This document shows positions 35,101 through 47,690 of a stretch of DNA of 64,000 nucleotides, one piece after another. The translations under genes were made by a program, and so were the position numbers. Numbering within the stretch: position 1 is the stretch's first letter; every line of letters starts with the position of its first letter. The notes below the pieces were generated by a model that made no database searches, had not been told where the DNA came from, and saw only the letters and a list, made by a program, of their open reading frames with translations. This DNA is from Euptelea pleiosperma (taxonomy: Eukaryota; Streptophyta; Magnoliopsida; Ranunculales; Eupteleaceae): positions 19,165,913-19,229,912 of the forward strand of contig CM068547.1 of NCBI GenBank assembly GCA_035048495.1, read 5' to 3'.

Positions 35101-36884
35101 ACCTCGTAATTGGACTCAAACTCTTCCATTACTATTGTTTCAACACATTTGAAGTGTTAGAACAAGATTCGTGATAGTCAAAACAAGTTAGCTCCATCCG
35201 TGCGTCAACGTCTCAAATTGGACTTAGTTTGTGTGTTACATTCCGAAGCCTATAACTTGTGACTTTTTCGCAACCGGACCTCATAATTAGACCCAAACTC
35301 TTCCATTACTATTGTTTCAATAGATTTGAAGTGTTGGAACAGTATTTGGGACAGTCAAAACAACTTACCTCCATCCGTGCGTCAAAGTCTCAAATTGTAC
35401 TTAGTTTGTGTGTTACGTTCCTAAGCCTATAACTTGTGACTTTTTCGCAACCGGACCTCGTAATTGGACTCAAACTCTTCCATTATTATTGTTTCAACAC
35501 ATTTGAAGTGTTAGAACAAGATTCGTGATAGTCGAAACAAGTTAGCTCCATCCGTGCATCAACGTCTCAAATTGGACTCAGTTTGTGTGTTACATTCCGA
35601 AGCCTATAACTTGTGACTTTTTCGCAACCGGACCTCATAATTAGACCCAAACTCTTCCATTACTATTGTTTCAATAGATTTGAATTGTTGGAACAGTATT
35701 TGGGTCAGTCAAAACAACTTACCTCCATCCGTGCGTCGAAGTCTCAAATTGGACTTAGTTTGTGTGTTACGTTCCTAAGCCTATAACTTGTGACTTTTTC
35801 TCAATCAGACCTCGTAATTTTACTCAAACTCTTCCATTATTATTGTTTCAACCCATTTGAAGTATTGGAACAAGATTCGGGACAGGCAAAACAAGTTAGC
35901 TACATTCGTGCGTCAACGTCTCAAATTGGACACAGTTTGTGTGTTACATTCCGAAGCCTAAAACTTGTGACTTTTTCACAATCGGACCTCGTAATTGGTC
36001 TCAAACTCTTCCATTACTATTGTTTCAACACATTTGAAGTGTTAGAACAAGATTCGTGATAGTCAAAACAAGTTAGCTCCATCCGTACGTCAACGTCTCA
36101 AATTGGACTCGGTTTCTGTGTTGCATTCCGAAGCCTATAACTTGTGACTTTTTCTCAACCGGACCTCGTAATTGGACTCAAACTCTTCCCTTACTATTGT
36201 TTCAACACATTTGAAGTGTTAGAACAAGATTCGTGATAGTCAAAACAAGTTAGCTCCATCCGTGCGTCAACGTCTCAAATTGGACTCAGTTTGTGTGTTA
36301 CATTCCGAAGCCTATAACTTGTGACTTTTTCGCAACCGGACCTCATAATTAGACCCAAACTCTTCCATTACTATTGTTTCAATAGATTTGAAGTGTTGTA
36401 ACAGTATTTGGGACAGTCAAAACAACTTACTTCCATCCGTGCGTCGAAGTCTCAAATTGGACTTAGTTTGTGTGTTACGTTCCTAAGCCTATAACTTGTG
36501 ACTTTTTCGCAATCAGACCTCGTAATTTTACTCAAACTCTTCCATTATTATTGTTTCAACCCATTTGAAGTATTGGAACAAGATTCGGGACAGGCAAAAC
36601 AAGTTAGCTACATTCGTGCGTCAACGTCTCAAATTGGACACAGTTTGTGTGTTACATTCCGAAGCCAATAACTTGTGACTTTTTCGCAACCGGACCTCGT
36701 AATTGGACTCAAACTCTTGTATTACTATTGTTTCAACACATTTGATGTGTTGGAACAAGATTCGGGACGGTCAAAACAAGTTAGCTCCATCCGTACGTCA
36801 ACGTCTCAAATTGGACTCAGTTTCTGTGTTGCATTCCGAAGCCTATAACTTGTGACTTTTTCGCAACCGGACCTCGTGATTGCA
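32129..36884 (+). repeat. 4756-bp (27-monomer) unit, tandem copy 2
   Basis: The junction between the copies lies within ACTCAAACTCTTC at about 32128-32142. To its left is GATTGCACTC, as at the end of this copy (36880), and to its right is GATTACTATTGG, as at the start of copy 1. Differences from copy 1 include AATCGAACC (32463) for AATCGGACC, GGGATAGTC (near 32883) for GGGACAGTC, GAAATAAGATTCG (near 33400) for GAAACAAG, and GAAGCCAATAAC (34538) for GAAGCCTATAAC. Confidence 0.93.
33697..35056 (+). repeat. Ten-monomer HOR, copy 6 (first eight monomers)
   Basis: This is the 4756-bp shifted equivalent of 28941-30300, including the 166-bp monomer at 34208-34373 and the AAATAGGACTCAG variant near 33988. 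The equivalent of copy 3 is its left neighbour at about 32129-33696, which lacks the first monomer because the tandem-duplication breakpoint falls at its end. Confidence 0.82.
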
Positions 36885-38029
36885 CTCAAACTCTTCTATT
36901 ACTATTGTTTCAACACATTTGAAGTGTTGAAACAAGATTCGGGACAGTCAAAACAAGTTAGCTCCATCCATTCGTCAACGTCTAAAATTGGACTCAGTTT
37001 GTGTGTTACGTTCCGAACCCTATAACTTGTGACTTTTTCGCAACCGGACCTCGTAATTGGACTCAAACTCTTCTATTACTATTGTTTCAACAGATTTGAA
37101 GTGTTGGAACAAGATTTGGGACAGTCGAAACAAGTTAGCTCCATCCGTGCATCAACGTCTCAAATTCGACTCAATTTGTGTTTAACATTCCGAAGCCTAC
37201 AACTTGTGACTTTTTCGCAATCAGACCTCGTAATTTTACTCAAACTCTTCCATTATTATTGTTTCAACACATTTGAAGTATTGGAATAAGATTCGGAACA
37301 GGCAAAACAAGTTAGCTCCATCCGTGCGTCAACGTCTCAAATTGGACACAGTTTGTGTGTTACATTCCGTAGCCAATAACTTGTAACTTTTTCGCAATCG
37401 GACCTCGTAATTGGACTCAAACTCTTGTATTACTATTGTTTCAACACATTTGATGTGTTGGAACAAGATTCGGGACGGTCGAAACAAGTTACCTCCATCC
37501 GTACGTCAACGTCTCAAATTGGACTCCGTTTCTGTGTTGCATTCCGAAGCCTATAACTTGTGACTTTTTCGCAACCGGACCTCGTAATTGGACTCAAACT
37601 CTTCCATTACTATTGTTTCAACACATTTAAAGTATTAGAACAAGATTCGTGATAGTCAAAACAAGTTAGCTCCATCCGTGCGTCAACGTCTCAAATTGGA
37701 TTCAGTTTGTGTGTTACATTCCGAAGCCTATAACTTGTGACTTTTTCGCAACTGGACCTCATAATTAGACCCAAACTCTTCCATTACTATTGTTTCAATA
37801 AATTTGAAGTGTTGGAACAGTATTTGGGACAGTCAAAACAACTTACCTCCATCCGTGCGTCAAAGTCTCAAATTGGACTTAGTTTGTGTGTTACGTTCCT
37901 AAGCCTATAACTTGTCACTTTTTCACAACCGGACCTCGTAATTGGACTCAAACTCTTCCATTACTATTGTTTCAACACATTTGAAGTGTTAGAACAAGAT
38001 TCGTGATAGTCGAAACAAGTTAGCTCCAT
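36885..38029 (+). repeat. Diverged partial continuation of the 4756-bp unit
   Basis: From about 37040 these monomers match 34560 onward with an offset of exactly 2478 (14 monomers). CGCAATCAG lies at 37216 against 34738, and TTTTCTCAATCAG follows 38268 against 35790. Differences are more frequent than between the two 4756-bp copies (for example AATTTAAAG..TATTAG near 37627 and TCCGTTTCTGTG near 37527), so this is an older or less homogenised copy. It runs on into the next block until about 38300, after which the best match shifts to an offset of 1770 (ten monomers). Confidence 0.75.
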
Positions 38030-41000
38030 CCGTGCATCAACGTCTCAAATTGGACTCAGTTTGTGTGTTACATTCCGAAGCCTATAACTTGTGACTTTTT
38101 CGAAACCGGACCTCATAATTAGACCCAAACTCTTCCATTACTATTGTTTCAATAGATTTGAATTGTTGGAACAGTATTTGGGAGAGTCAAAACAACTTAC
38201 CTCCATCCGTGCGTCGAAGTCTCAAATTGGACTTAGTTTGTGTGTTACGTTCCTAAGCCTATAACTTGCGACTTTTTCTCAATCAGACCTCGTAATTTTA
38301 CTCAAACTCTTCCATTATTATTGTTTCAACCCATTTGATGTATTGGAACAAGATTCGGGACAGGCAAAACAAGTTAGCTACATTCGTGCGTCAACGTCTC
38401 AAATTGGACACAGTTTGTGTGTTACATTCCGAAGCCAATAACTTGTGACTTTTTCGCAACCGGACCTCGTAATTGGACTCAAACTCTTGTATTACTATTG
38501 TTTCAACACATTTGATGTGTTGGAACAAGATTCGGGACGGTCAAAACAAGTTAGCTCCATCCGTACGTCAACGTCTCAAATTGGACTCAGTTTCTGTGTT
38601 GCATTCCGAAGCCTATAACTTGTGTCTTTTTCGCAACCGGACCTCCTGATTGGACTCAAACTCTTCTATTACTATTGTTTCAACACAATTGAAGTGTTGG
38701 AACAAGATTCGGGACAGTCGAAACAAGTTAGCTCCATCCGTGCGTCAATGTCTTTAATAGGACTCAGTTTGTGTGTTACATTCCGAAGCCTAAAACTTGT
38801 GACTTTTTCGCAATCGGACCTCGTAATTGGTCTCAAACTCTTCCATTACTATTGTTTCAACACATTTGAAGTGTTAGAACAAGATTCGTGATAGTCAAAA
38901 CAAGTTAGCTCCATCCGTACGTCAACGTCTCAAATTGGACTCAGTTTCTGTGTTACATTCCGAAGCCTATAACTTGTGACTTTTTCGCAACCGGACCTCG
39001 TAATTGGACTCAAACTCTTCCATTACTATTGTTTCAACACATTTGAAGTGTTAGAACAAGATTCGTGATAGTCAAAACAAGTTAGCTCCATCCGTGCGTC
39101 AACGTCTCAAATTGGACTCAGTTTGTGTGTTACATTCCGAAGCCTATAACTTGTGACTTTTTCGCAACCGGACCTCATAATTAGACCCAAACTCTTCCAT
39201 TACTATTGTTTCAATAGATTTGAAGTGTTGGAACAGTATTTGGGACAGTCAAAACAACTTTCCTCCATCCGTGCGTCAAAGTCTCAAATTGGACTTAGTT
39301 TGTGTGTTACGTTCCTAAGCCTATAACTTGCACTTTTTCGCAACCGGACCTCGTAATTGGACTCAAACTCTTCCATTACTACTGTTTCAACACATTTGAA
39401 CTGTTAGAACAAGATTTGTGATAGCCGGAACAAGTTAACTCCATCCGTGCGTCAACGTCTCAAATTGGACTCAGTTTGTGTGTTACATTCCGAAGCCTAT
39501 AACTTGTGACTTTTTCGCAACCGGACCTCATAATTAGACCCAAACTCTTCCATTACTATTGTTTCAATAGATTTGAAGTGTTGGAACAGTATTTGGGACA
39601 GTCAAAACAACTTACCTCCATCCGTGCGTCGAAGTCTCAAATTGGACTTAGTTTGTGTGTTACGTTCCTAAGCCTATAACTTGTGACTTTTTTACAATCA
39701 GACCTCGTAATTTTACTCAAACTCTTCCATTATTATTGTTTCAACCCATTTGAAGTATTGGAACAAGATTCGGGACAGGCAAAACAAGTTAGCTACATTC
39801 GTGCGTCAACGTCTCAAATTGAACACAGTTTGTGTGTTACATTCCGAAGCCAATAACTTGTGACTTTTTCGCAACCGGACCTCGTAATTGGACTCAAACT
39901 CTTGTATTACTACTGTTTCAACACATTTGATGTGTTGGAACAAGATTCGGGACGGTCAAAACAAGTTAGCTCCATCCGTACGTCAACGTCTCAAATTGGA
40001 CTCAGTTTCTGTGTTGCATTCCGAAGCCTATAACTTGTGACTTTTTCGCAACCGGACCTCGTGATTGGACTCAAACTCTTCTATTACTATTGTTTCAACA
40101 CATTTGAAGTGTTGAAACAAGATTCGGACAATCAAAACAAGTTAGGTCCATCCGTTCGTCAACGTCTCAAATTGGACTCAGTTTGGGTGTTACGTTCCGA
40201 ACCCTATTACTTGTGACTTTTTCGCAACTGGAACTCATAATTAGACTCGAATTCTTGCATTACTATTGTTTCAACACATTTGAAGTGTTGGAACAAGCTT
40301 CAGGACAGTCGAAACAAGTTAGCTCCATCCGTTCGTCAACGTCTCAAATTGGACTCAGTTTGTGTGTTACATTACGAAGCCTATAACTTGTGACTTTTTC
40401 GCAACCGGACCTCCTGATTGGACTCAAACTGTTCTATTACTATTGTTTCAACACATTTGAAGTGTTGAAACAAGATTCGGGACAGTCAAAACAAGTTAGG
40501 TCCATCCGTTCGTCAACGTCTCAAATTGGACTCAGTTTGTGTGTTACGTTCCGAACCCTATTACTTGTGACTTTTTCGCAACTGGAACTCGTAATTAGAC
40601 TCGAATTCTTCCATTACTATTGTTTCAACACATTTGAAGTGTTGGAACAAGCTTCGGGACAGTCGAAACAAGTTAGCTCCATACGTTCGTAAACGTCTCA
40701 AATTGGACTCAGTTTGTGTGTTACATTCCGAAACCTATAACTTGTGACTTTTGCGCAACCGGACCTCATAATTAGACTCATACTCTTCCATTACTATTGT
40801 TTCAACATATTTGAAGAGTTGGAACAAGATTCGGAACAGTCGAAACAAGTTAGCTCCATCCGTTCGTCAACGTCTCAAATTGGACTCAGTTTCTGTGTTA
40901 CATTCCGAAGCCTATAACTTGTGGCTTTTTCGCAACCGGACCTCATAATTAGACTCAAACTCTTCCATTACTATTGTTTCAACAGGTTTGAAGTGTTGGA

Positions 41001-41120
41001 AAAATATTTGGGACAGTCGAAACAAGTTAGCTCCATCCGTACGTTAACGTCTCAAATTGGACTCAGTTTCTGTGTTGCATTCCGAAGCCTATAACTTGTG
41101 ACTTTTTCGCAACCGGACCT
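38030..41120 (+). repeat. 3.1-kb block C, copy 1
   Basis: It repeats at 44600-47690, with offset 6570 to about 39330 and 6571 after it. The 1-bp step is AACTTGCACTTTT here (39327) against CTTGTCACTTTT there (45897). Shared rare variants include TTAATAGGACTCAG (38755/45325), AGCCGGAACAAG (39423/45993), GGATTCGAATTCTTGC-type monomers with CTTGCATTAC (40252/46823), ATTCGGACA with one G lost (40125/46693), and CGTTCGTAAACG (40684/47254). Monomers with AAGCTTC carry a HindIII recognition sequence. Confidence 0.85.
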
Positions 41121-41289
41121 CGTGATTGGACTCAAACTCTTCTATTACTATTGTTTCAACAGATTTGAAGTGTTGGAACAAGATTCGGAACAGTCGAAAC
41201 AAGTTAGCTCCATCCGTTCGTCAACGTCTCAAATTGGACTCAGTTTCTGTGTTACATTCCGAAGCCTATAACTTGTGACTTTTTCGCAA
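41121..41289 (+). repeat. Linking monomer between block C copy 1 and block A copy 3
   Basis: One monomer of AGATTTG, GATTCGGAACAG type with TTCTGTGTTACATTCC joins the two duplicated blocks. It resembles monomers near 40810-40910. No other sequence is present at the boundary. Confidence 0.65.
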
Positions 41290-44200
41290 CCGGACCTCAG
41301 AATTAGACCCAAACTCTTCCATTACTATTGTTTCGATAGATTTGAAGTGTTGGAACAGTATTTGGGACAGTCAAAACAACTTACCTCCATCCCTGCGTCA
41401 AAGTCTCAAATTGGACTTAGTTTGTGTGTTACGTTCCTAAGCCTATAACTTGTGACTTTTTCGCAATCAGACCTCGTAATTTTACTCAAACTCTTCCATT
41501 ATTATTGTTTGAACCCATTTGAAGTATTGGAACAAGATTCGGGACAGGCAAAACAAGTTAGCTACATTCGTGCGTCAACATCTCAAATTGGACACAGTTT
41601 GTGTGTTACATTCCGAAGCCAATAACTTGTGACTTTTTCGCAACCGGACCTCGTAATTGGACTCAAACTCTTGTATTACTATTGTTTCAACACATTCGAT
41701 GTGTTGGAAGAAGATTCGGGATGGTCAAAGCAAGTTAGCTCCATCCGTACGTCAACGTCTCAAATTGGACTCAGTTTCTGTGTTGCATTCCGAAGCCTAT
41801 AACTTGTGACTTTTTCGCAACCGGACCTCGTGATTGGATTCAAACTCTTCTATTACTATTGTTTCAAAACATTTCAAGTGTTGAAACAAGATTAGGGAGA
41901 GTTAAAACAAGTTAGTTCCATCCGTTCGTCAACGTCTCAAATTGGACTCAGTTTGTGTGTTACGTTCCGAACCCTGTAACTTGTGACTTTTTCGCAACTG
42001 GAACTCGTAATTGGACTCGAATTCTTCCATTAGTATTGTTTCAACACATTTGAAGTGTTGGAACAAGATTCGGGACAGTCGAAACAAGTTAGCTCCATCC
42101 GTTCGTTAACGTCTCAAATTGGACTCAGTTTCTGTGTTACATTCCAAAGCCTATAACTTGTGACTTTTTTGCAACCGGACCTCATAATTAGACTCAAACT
42201 CTTCCATTACTATTGTTTCAACAGATTTGAAGTGTTGGAACAATATTTGGGACAGTCGAAACAAGTTAGCTCCATCCGTACGTCAACGTCTCAAATTGGA
42301 CTCAGTTTCTGTGTTGCATTCCGAAGCCTATAACTTGTGACTTTTTCGCAACCGGACCTCGTGATTGGACTCAAACTCTTCTATTACTATTGTTTCAACA
42401 CATTTGAAGTGTTCAAACAAGATTCGGGACAGTCGAAACAAGTTAGCTCCATCCGTTCGTCAACGTCTCAAATTGGACTTAGTTTGTGTGTTACATTCCG
42501 AACCTAATAACTTGTGACTTTTTCGCAACCGGACCTCGTAATTGGACTCTAACTCTTCCATTACTATTGTTTCAACACATTTGAAGTGTTGGAACAAGAT
42601 TCGGGACAGTCGAAACAAGTTAGCTCCATCCGTGCGTCAATGTCTTTAATTGGACTCAGTTTGTGTGTTACATTCCGAAGCCTAAAACTTCTGACTTTTT
42701 CACAATCGGACCTCGTAATTGGTCTCAAACTCTTCCATTACTATTGTTTCAACACATTTGAAGTGTTAGAACAAGATTCGTGATAGACAAAACAAGTTAG
42801 CTCCATCCGTACGTCAACGTCTCAAATTGGACTCGGTTTCTGTGTTGCATTCCGAAGCCTATAACTTGTGACTTTTTCGCAACCGGACCTCGTAATTGGA
42901 CTCAAACTCTTCCATTACTATTGTTTCAACACTTTTGAAGTGTTAGAACAAGATTCGTGATAGACAAAACAAGTTAGCTCCATCCGTATGTCAACGTCTC
43001 AAATTGGACTCGGTTTCTGTGTTGCATTCCGAAGCCTATAACTTGTGACTTTTTCGCAACCGGACCTCGTAATTGGACTCAAACTCTTCCATTACTATTG
43101 TTTCAACACATTTGAAGTGTGAGAACAACATTCGTGATAGTTAAAAAAGTTAGCTCCATCCGTTCGTCAACGTCTCAAATTGGACTCAGTTTGTGTGTTA
43201 CATTCCGAAGCCTATAACTTGTGACTTTTTCGCAACCGGACCTCATAATTAGACCCAAACTCTTCCATTACTATTGTTTCAATAGATTTGAAGTGTTGGA
43301 ACTGTATTTGGGGCAGTCAAAACAACTTACCTCCATCCGTGCGTCAAAGTCTCAAATTGGACTTAGTTTGTGTGTTACGTTCCTAAGCCTATAACTTGTC
43401 ACTTTTTCGCAACCGGACCTCGTCATTGGACTCAAACTCTTCCATTACTATTGTTTCAACACATTTGAACTGTTAGAACAAGATTCGTGATAGTCGAAAC
43501 AAGTTAGCTCCATCTGTGCGTCAATGTCTAAAATTGGACTCAGTTTGTGTGTTATATTCCGAAGCCTATAACTTGTGACTTTTTCGCAACCGGACCTCAT
43601 AATTAGACCCAAACTGTTCCATTACTATTGTTTCAATAGATTTGAAGTGTTGGAACAGTATTTGGGACAGTCAAAACAACTTACCTCCATCCGTGCGTCG
43701 AAGTCTCAAATTGGACTTAGTTTGTGTGTTACGTTCCTAAGCCTATAACTTGTGACTTTTTCGCAATCAGACCTCGTAATTTTACTCAAACTCTTCCATT
43801 ATTATTGTTTCAACCCATTTGAAGTATTGGAACAAGATTCGGCACAGGCAAAACAAGTTAGCTACATTCGTGCGTCAACGTCTCAAATTGGACACAGTTT
43901 ATCCGTTCGTCAACGTCTCAAATTGGACTCAGTTTGTGTGTTACATTCCGAAGCCTATAACTTGTGACTTTTTCGCAACCGGACCTCATAATTAGACTCA
44001 TACTCTTCCATTACTATTGTTTCAACAGATTTGAAGTATTGGAACAATATTTGGGACAGTCGAAACAAGTTAGCTCCATCCGTACGTCATCGTCTCAAAT
44101 TGGACTCAGTTTCTGTGTTGCATTCCGAAGCCTATAACTTGTGACTTTTTCGCAACCGGACCTCGTGATTGGACTCAAACTCTTCTATTACTATTGTTTC

Positions 44201-44335
44201 AACACATTTGAAGTGTTGAAACAAGATTCGGGACAGTCGAAATAAGTTAGCTCCATCCGTTCGTCAATGTCTCAAATTGGACTCAGTTTGTGTGTTACAT
44301 TCCGAACCCTATAACTTGTGACTTTTTCGCAATCG
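41290..44335 (+). repeat. Block A, copy 3 (shortened)
   Basis: It matches block A copy 2 with offset 18284 at its start (TTTCGATAG at 41331 against 23047) and 18106 from 42513 on. The change of 178 reflects loss of the CGAAACCGG monomer that copies 1 and 2 keep (near 16260 and 23881). The GTTTATCCG junction is retained at about 43900. Near 44320 the copy jumps from the GAACCCTATAAC monomer straight to the CGCAATCGG, GTTCGCTCC monomer, skipping the monomer found at 18588-18764. It then adds only two monomers of the ten-monomer HOR. Confidence 0.83.
43752..43963 (+). repeat. 212-bp step: out-of-register junction monomer, copy 3
   Basis: This is the same junction as at 18170 and 25794. This copy carries GATTCGGCACAGGC in place of GATTCGGGACAGGC just upstream. 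Three copies with the same breakpoint make it a good marker for block A lineage. Confidence 0.9.
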
Positions 44336-44599
44336 GACCTCGTAATTGGTCTCAAACTCTTCCATTACTATTGTTTCAACATATTTGAAGTGTTGGAACA
44401 AGATTCGGGACAGTCGAAACAAGTTCGCTCCATCCGTGCGTCAATGTCTTAGTTGTTGTGTTACATTCCGAAGCCTATAACTTGTGACTTTTTCGCAACC
44501 GGACCTCCTAACTAGACTCATACTCTTCCATTACTATTGTTTCAACATATTTGAAGTGTTGGAACAAGATTCGGGACAGTTGAAACAAGTTAGCTCCAT
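44336..44599 (+). repeat. Fragment of the ten-monomer HOR
   Basis: It contains the end of the 166-bp monomer (44318-44483, CTTAGTTGTTG) and the CCTCCTAACTAG monomer (44504). That monomer changes in its 3' half from the expected GTTTGTCAACG to GTGCATCAACG, where block C copy 2 begins. Confidence 0.8.
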
Positions 44600-47500
44600 C
44601 CGTGCATCAACGTCTCAAATTGGACTCAGTTTGTGTGTTACATTCCGAAGCCTATAACTTGTGACTTTTTCGAAACCGGACCTCATAATTAGACCCAAAC
44701 TCTTCCATTACTATTGTTACAATAGATTTGAATTGTTGGAACAGTATTTGGGAGAGTCAAAACAACTTACCTGCATCCGTGCGTCGAAGTCTCAAATTGG
44801 ACTTAGTTTGTGTGTTACGTTCCTAAGCCTATAACTTGTGACTTTTTCCCAATCAGACCTCGTAATTTTACTCAAACTCTTCCATTATTATTGTTTCAAC
44901 CCATTTGATGTATTGGAACAAGATTCGGGACAGGCAAAACAAGTTAGCTACATTCGTGCGTCAACGTCTCAAATTGGACACAGTTTGTGTGTTACATTCC
45001 GAAGCTAATAACTTGTGACTTTTTCGCAACCGGACCTCGTAATTGGACTCAAACTCTTGTATTACTATTGTTTCAACACATTTGATGTGTTGGAACAAGA
45101 TTTGGGACGGTCAAAACAAGTTAGCTCCATCCGTACGTCAACGTCTCAAATTGGACTCAGTTTCTGTGTTGCATTCCGAAGCCTATAACTTGTGTCTTTT
45201 TCGCAACCGGACCTCGTGATTGGACTCAAACTCTTCTATTACTATTGTTTCAACACATTTGAATTGTTGGAACAAGATTCGGGACAGTCGAAACAAGTTA
45301 GCTCCATCCGTGCGTCAATGTCTTTAATAGGACTCAGTTTGTGTGTTACATTCCGAAGCCTAAAACTTGTGACTTTTTCGCAATCGGACCTCGTAATTGG
45401 TCTCAAACTCTTCCATTACTATTGTTTCAACACATTTGAAGTGTTAGAACAAGATTCGTGATAGTCAAAACAAGTTAGCTCCATCCGTACGTCAACGTCT
45501 CAAATTGGACTCGGTTTCTGTGTTACATTCCGAAGCCTATAACTTGTGACTTTTTCGCAACCGGACCTCGTAATTGGACTCAAACTCTTCCATTACTATT
45601 GTTTCAACACATTTGAAGTGTTAGAACAAGATTCGTGATAGTCAAAACAAGTTAGCTCCATCCGTGCGTCAACGTCTCAAATTGGACTCAGTTTGTGTGT
45701 TACATTCCGAAGCCTATAACTTGTGACTTTTTCGCAACCGGACCTCATAATTAGACCCAAACTCTTCCATTACTATTGTTTCAATAGATTTGAAGTGTTG
45801 GAACAGTATTTGGGACAGTCAAAACAACTTACCTCCATCCGTGCGTCAAAGTCTCAAATTGGACTTAGTTTGTGTGTTACGTTCCTAAGCCTATAACTTG
45901 TCACTTTTTCGCAACCGGACCTCGTAATTGGACTCAAACTATTCCATTACTATTGTTTCAACACATTTGAACTGTTAGAACAAGATTTGTGATAGCCGGA
46001 ACAAGTTAACTCCATCCGTGCGTCAACGTCTCAAATTGGACTCAGTTTGTGTGTTACATTCCGAAGCCTATAACTTGTGACTTTTTCGCAACCGGACCTC
46101 ATAATTAGACCCAAACTCTTCCATTACTATTGTTTCAATAGATTTGAAGTGTTGGAACAGTATTTGGGACAGTCAAAACAACTTACCTCCATCCGTGCGT
46201 CGAAGTCTCAAATTAGACTTAGTTTGTGTGTTACGTTCCTAAGCCTATAACTTGTGACTTTTTTGCAATCAGACCTCGTAATTTTACTCAAACTCTTCCA
46301 TTATTATTGTTTCAACCCATTTGAAGTATTGGAACAAGATTCGGGATAGGCAAAACAAGTTAGCTACATTCGTACGTCAACGTCTCAAATTGAACACAGT
46401 TTGTGTGTTACATTCCGAAGCCAATAACTTGTGACTTTTTCTCAACCGGACCTCGTAATTGGACTCAAATTCTTGTATTACTATTGTTTCAACACATTTG
46501 ATGTGTTGGAACAAGATTCGGGACGGTCAAAACAAGTTAGCTCCATCCGTACGTCAACGTCTCAAATTGGACTCAGTTTCTGTGTTGCATTCCGAAGCCT
46601 ATAACTTGTGACTTTTTCGCAACCGGACCTCGTGATTGGACTCAAACTCTTCTATTACTATTGTTTCAACACATTTGAAGTGTTGAAACAAGATTCGGAC
46701 AGTCAAAACAAGTTAGGTCCATCCGTTCTTCAACGTCTCAAATTGGACTCAGTTTGGGTGTTACGTTCCGAACCCTATTACTTGTGACTTTTTCGCAACT
46801 GGAACTCATAATTAGACTCGAATTCTTGCATTACTATTGTTTCAACACATTTGAAGTGTTGGAACAAGCTTCGGGACAGTCGAAACAAGTTAGCTCCATC
46901 CGTTCGTCAACGTCTCAAATTGGACTCAGTTTGTGTGTTACATTCCGAAGCCTATAACTTGTGAATTTTTCGCAACCGGACCTCCTGATTGGACTCAAAC
47001 TCTTCTATTACTATTGTTTCAACACATTTGAAGTGTTGAAACAAGATTCGGGACAGTCAAAACAAGTTAGGTCCATCCGTTCGTCAACGTCTCAAATTGG
47101 ACTCAGTTTGTGTGTTACGTTCCGAACCCTATTACTTGTGACTTTTTCGCAACTGGAACTCGTAATTAGACTCAAATTCTTCCATTACTATTGTTTCAAC
47201 ACATTTGAAGTGTTGGAACAAGCTTCGGGACAGTCGACACAAGTTAGCTCCATACGTTCGTAAACGTCTCAAATTGGACTCAGTTTGTGTGTTACATTCC
47301 GAAGCCTATAACTTGTGACTTTTTCGCAACCGGACCTCATAATTAGACTCATACTCTTCCATTACTATTGTTTCAAAATATTTGAAGAGTTGGAACAAGA
47401 TTCGGAACAGTCGAAACAAGTTAGCTCCATCCGTTCGTCAACGTCTCAAATTGGACTCAGTTTCTGTGTTACATTCCGAAGCCTATAACTTGTGACTTTT

Positions 47501-47690
47501 TCGCAACCGGACCTCATAATTAGACTCAAACTCTTCCATTACTATTGTTTCAACAGATTTGAAGTGTTGGAACAATATTTGGGACAGTCGAAACAAGTTA
47601 GCTCCATCCGTACGTCAACGTCTCAAATTGGACTCAGTTTCTGTGTTGCATTCCGAAGCCTATAACTTGTGACTTTTTCGCAACCGGACC
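44600..47690 (+). repeat. 3.1-kb block C, copy 2
   Basis: This copy is offset 6570-6571 from 38030-41120. Private changes include TATTGTTACAATAG near 44713, TTTTCCCAATCAG near 44845 and GTGAATTTTTCGC (46961). Its right part (from about 46600) is also the left part of the next duplication (46600-50215), so the two duplications overlap and must be successive events. Confidence 0.85.
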
